The translations under genes and the position numbers were made by a program. From Frankiales bacterium (lineage in GTDB: Bacteria > Actinomycetota > Actinomycetes > S36-B12 > CAIYMF01), in the NCBI GenBank assembly GCA_016125335.1, contig WGLY01000002.1, positions 62,001 to 126,000 of the forward strand: 64,000 bases of DNA, read 5' to 3'. Below the pieces are notes generated by a model. The model saw nothing but the letters and a program-made list of their open reading frames with translations. It was not told the origin of the DNA and ran no database searches. Every line of letters starts with the position of its first letter. Within the stretch, counting starts at the first letter, position 1. Below are positions 62,095-64,000 of this stretch, one piece after another.

Positions 62095-63048
62095 ATGAGC
62101 ACCTCGGTCGGTCCCGGTGAGGGCGCGCCGTCGTCCGCGTCGGGCGCTGCCGCCATGTCGCCGCGGGCGTGGGCGCTGTTCGCCGCCATGGGCGTGATCT
62201 GGGGCATCCCCTACCTGTTCATCAAGATCGCCGTCGTCGAGCTCTCGCCGGTCACGATCGCGGGCCTGCGCACGCTGCTGGGCGCCCTCGTGCTGCTGCC
62301 GCTGGCCGCGCGGGCCGGCGCCCTGCGTCCGGCGCTGCGCGCCTGGCCCTACGTCGTCGCGTTCGGCCTCATGGAGATGGCCGTGCCCTGGGTGCTGCTC
62401 GGCCACGCCGAGCAGCGCGTGCCGAGCGGCTTCGCCGGGCTGATGCTCGCCGCCGTCCCCATCGTGGGCACCGTCGTCGCGTGGCTGCTCGGCGAGCGGC
62501 ACGCGCTCACGCCGGTCCGCCTCGCGGGCCTGGCGGTCGGCGTGCTCGGCGTCGCGGGTCTGGTGGGCCTCGACCTCGCGGGCGGCACCATCGACCTGCT
62601 GAGCGTGGTGGAGCTGCTCGCCGTCGCCACGCTCTACGCCGTGGCCCCCGCGATGGCCGCGCGCCGGCTGGCGCACGTGCCGTCGGTGGGCGTCATCGCG
62701 GGCTCGCTCGGCGTCGTGGCCGTGCTGTACCTGCCCTGGACCTTCCTCGGCCTGGCGCCCGGGCTGCCCTCGACCGAGGTGGTCGTCTCGGTGCTCGTGC
62801 TGGCGTTCGTGTGCACCGCGCTGGCGTTCGTGCTCTTCTTCGCGCTCATCGCCGAGGCCGGCCCGGTGCGCGCCACCGTCATCACCTTCGTCAACCCCGC
62901 GGTCGCCGTCGTCCTCGGCATCGTGGTGCTCAGCGAGCCGCTCACCGTGGGCACGCTCATCGGGTTCCCGCTGGTGCTGCTCGGCTCGTTCTGGGCCACC
63001 CGGGCGCCGTCGTCGCGGGTCGCGGCCGCGGAGCCCGCCGCCGCCTGA
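62095..63048 (+). CDS. EamA/DMT-family transporter
   Basis: A 317-residue membrane protein with ten hydrophobic helices in two EamA repeats (about 20-155 and 165-305). Repeat marks are GVIWGIPYLFIKIAV with SPVTIAGLRTLLGALVLLPLAAR, and later AEAGPVRATVITFVNPAVAVVLGIVVLSEPLT, which is the canonical end of the second repeat. Members export or import metabolites such as amino acids or nucleosides; the substrate is not readable. A Ser/Gly/Ala-rich leader of about 20 residues precedes the first helix. Monocistronic by spacing. Confidence 0.93.
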   Translation: MSTSVGPGEGAPSSASGAAAMSPRAWALFAAMGVIWGIPYLFIKIAVVELSPVTIAGLRTLLGALVLLPLAARAGALRPALRAWPYVVAFGLMEMAVPWVLLGHAEQRVPSGFAGLMLAAVPIVGTVVAWLLGERHALTPVRLAGLAVGVLGVAGLVGLDLAGGTIDLLSVVELLAVATLYAVAPAMAARRLAHVPSVGVIAGSLGVVAVLYLPWTFLGLAPGLPSTEVVVSVLVLAFVCTALAFVLFFALIAEAGPVRATVITFVNPAVAVVLGIVVLSEPLTVGTLIGFPLVLLGSFWATRAPSSRVAAAEPAAA

Positions 63049-63095
63049 CCGCCCGCCACGCCCAAACCTCGGCGTGCGCACCGGCGTCCCCGGTG

Positions 63096-63101
63096 CAGGA
63101 T
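63096..63101 (+). promoter_or_regulatory. -10-like element CAGGAT for the ABC-F gene (leaderless)
   Basis: CAGGAT is followed by GCTCCG and the GTG start at 63108. Confidence 0.4.
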
Positions 63102-63107
63102 GCTCCG

Positions 63108-64000
63108 GTGAGCGCGACGATCCAGGCCCGGGGCGTGTCCGCCGGCCACGGCGACCGGGTGCTGTTCTCCGGCCTGGACCTGGTGGTGGCCGAGGGCGAC
63201 GTCATCGGCCTCGTCGGTCCCAACGGGGCGGGCAAGTCCACCCTGCTGCGGATCCTGGCCGGGCTGCGCGCCCCCGACTCCGGCACGGTGGTGCTCACGC
63301 CGCCCACCGCCCACGTGGGCCACCTGAGCCAGGAGCCCGAGCTGGTCGCCGGCGAGACCGTCCGCGACCACCTGGCGCGACGCACCGGCGTCGCGCCGGC
63401 GCACCGGGCGCTCGACGCCGCCGCGCACGCGCTCGCCGAGGGCGCGAGCGGTGCCGACGTCGCGTACTCCGACGCGCTGGACACCTGGCTCGCCCTGGGC
63501 GGAGCGGACTTCGACGAGCGGCTGGCCGTCGTCGTCGACGACATCGGGCTCGACATCGACCTCGATCTGCCCACGACGGCGCTCTCCGGCGGTCAGGCGG
63601 CCCGCACGGGTCTGGCCGCCCTGCTCCTGTCCCGGTTCGACGCCTACCTGCTCGACGAGCCGACCAACGACCTCGACGCCGACGGGCTCGACCTGCTCGA
63701 GGAGTTCGTCGCGGGTCTCGAGGCCCCGGTGGTCGTGGTGAGCCACGACCGCGAGTTCCTGGCCCGCACCGTGACGACAGTCGTCGAGATCGACCGGAGC
63801 CTGCAGCGGATCACCACCTACGGCGGCGGCTACGAGGCCTATCTCGACGAGCGCTCCGTGGCCCGCCGTCGCGCCCGGCTCGCCTACGAGGAGTACGCCG
63901 GGCGCCGGGCCGAGCTGGAGGCCCGGGCGCGCAAGCAGCGCGCCTGGATGGCCAAGGGGGTCAGGAACGCCCGGCGCAAGGCCCGCGACAACGACAAGAA
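63108..64000 (+). CDS. ABC-F family ATPase, N-terminal part (cut by window edge)
   Basis: The frame is open from GTG at 63108 to the window end (297 codons visible). The first ATPase domain has Walker A GPNGAGKST, the signature SGGQAAR, Walker B AYLLDEPTNDLD and the H-loop VSHD. The linker YGGGYEAYLDERSVARRRAR... leads to KQRAWMAKGVRNARRKARDNDK, the basic inter-domain helix that enters the ribosomal E site in ABC-F proteins. The second ATPase domain would lie beyond the window. There are no membrane helices. ABC-F proteins act on ribosomes, some giving antibiotic resistance; the subfamily here resembles the actinobacterial resistance type but this is not certain. Confidence 0.92.
   Translation, partial: MSATIQARGVSAGHGDRVLFSGLDLVVAEGDVIGLVGPNGAGKSTLLRILAGLRAPDSGTVVLTPPTAHVGHLSQEPELVAGETVRDHLARRTGVAPAHRALDAAAHALAEGASGADVAYSDALDTWLALGGADFDERLAVVVDDIGLDIDLDLPTTALSGGQAARTGLAALLLSRFDAYLLDEPTNDLDADGLDLLEEFVAGLEAPVVVVSHDREFLARTVTTVVEIDRSLQRITTYGGGYEAYLDERSVARRRARLAYEEYAGRRAELEARARKQRAWMAKGVRNARRKARDNDK

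Noticed and set aside
59728-63081. A 1117-codon open frame on the minus strand opposite the hydrolase and EamA genes
   Set aside because: No motif, repetitive Arg/Gly/His content; shadow of two recognised genes.

Overview
The window is a gene-dense, very GC-rich chromosomal segment from an actinobacterium. Three things show this: a complete Pup-proteasome locus (arc, dop, pup, prcB, prcA, pafA, pafB, pafC), a mycothiol gene (mshC), and a gene order that follows the conserved actinobacterial block known in Mycobacterium and Streptomyces (5'-3' exonuclease, helY, tatC/tatA, pafBC, proteasome genes, trmI, RecB-like nuclease, metH, PAC2, mshC, DUF3090 group, uppP). The genus cannot be fixed from the sequence alone; the layout would fit a non-mycobacterial order such as Kineosporiales or Frankiales. 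No phage, transposon, CRISPR array or compositional island was seen. No gene-free stretch exceeds 300 bases.

Layout. 1-5207: end of a 5'-3' exonuclease, a secreted protein of unknown function, a lipoprotein and the helicase HelY. 5243-8055: a lipid kinase, TatC, TatA and a zinc-ribbon protein. 8283-18495: the protein-degradation block on the minus strand, in transcription order ARC ATPase, Dop, Pup, PrcB, PrcA, PafA, two FKBP prolyl isomerases, then PafB and PafC. 18723-26551: TrmI, a site-2 protease with CBS domains, a RecB-like Fe-S nuclease, an ABC exporter pair, an OsmC-like protein and a HAD phosphatase. 26548-35913: MetH, PAC2, GNAT, Pgi, Gnd and a diguanylate cyclase. 36066-44826: MshC, SCO1664-family, DUF3090, a histidine phosphatase, CorA, UppP, an F420-type oxidoreductase, an aldo/keto reductase, a degenerate RecD-like protein and a DUF5703 protein. 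44852-49325: an M20 peptidase, tRNA-Leu(GAG), a large flippase-like membrane protein with a pseudokinase-like domain, and a small membrane protein.

49615-57980 is the least ordinary part. A SpoIID-domain cell-wall protein is followed by two divergent, tightly coupled operons. The leftward one encodes a methyltransferase, a membrane molybdopterin oxidoreductase and a small membrane protein. The rightward one encodes a GT-C-like glycosyltransferase, a GT2 glycosyltransferase, a DUF2064 protein and a sugar-nucleotide epimerase. Every junction inside both operons is a 4-base GTGA or ATGA overlap. I read this as a candidate pathway that assembles and modifies an envelope glycan or glycolipid. 58014-64000 holds an MTA phosphorylase-family gene, an SGNH hydrolase, a membrane alpha/beta-hydrolase, an EamA transporter and the start of an ABC-F ATPase.

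Two DNA-level patterns cut across the genes. Many genes have a TANNNT-like hexamer ending 6-8 bases before the start codon, as expected for leaderless mRNAs. Several intergenic spaces hold long inverted repeats, two of which look like dispersed palindromic elements rather than plain terminators.
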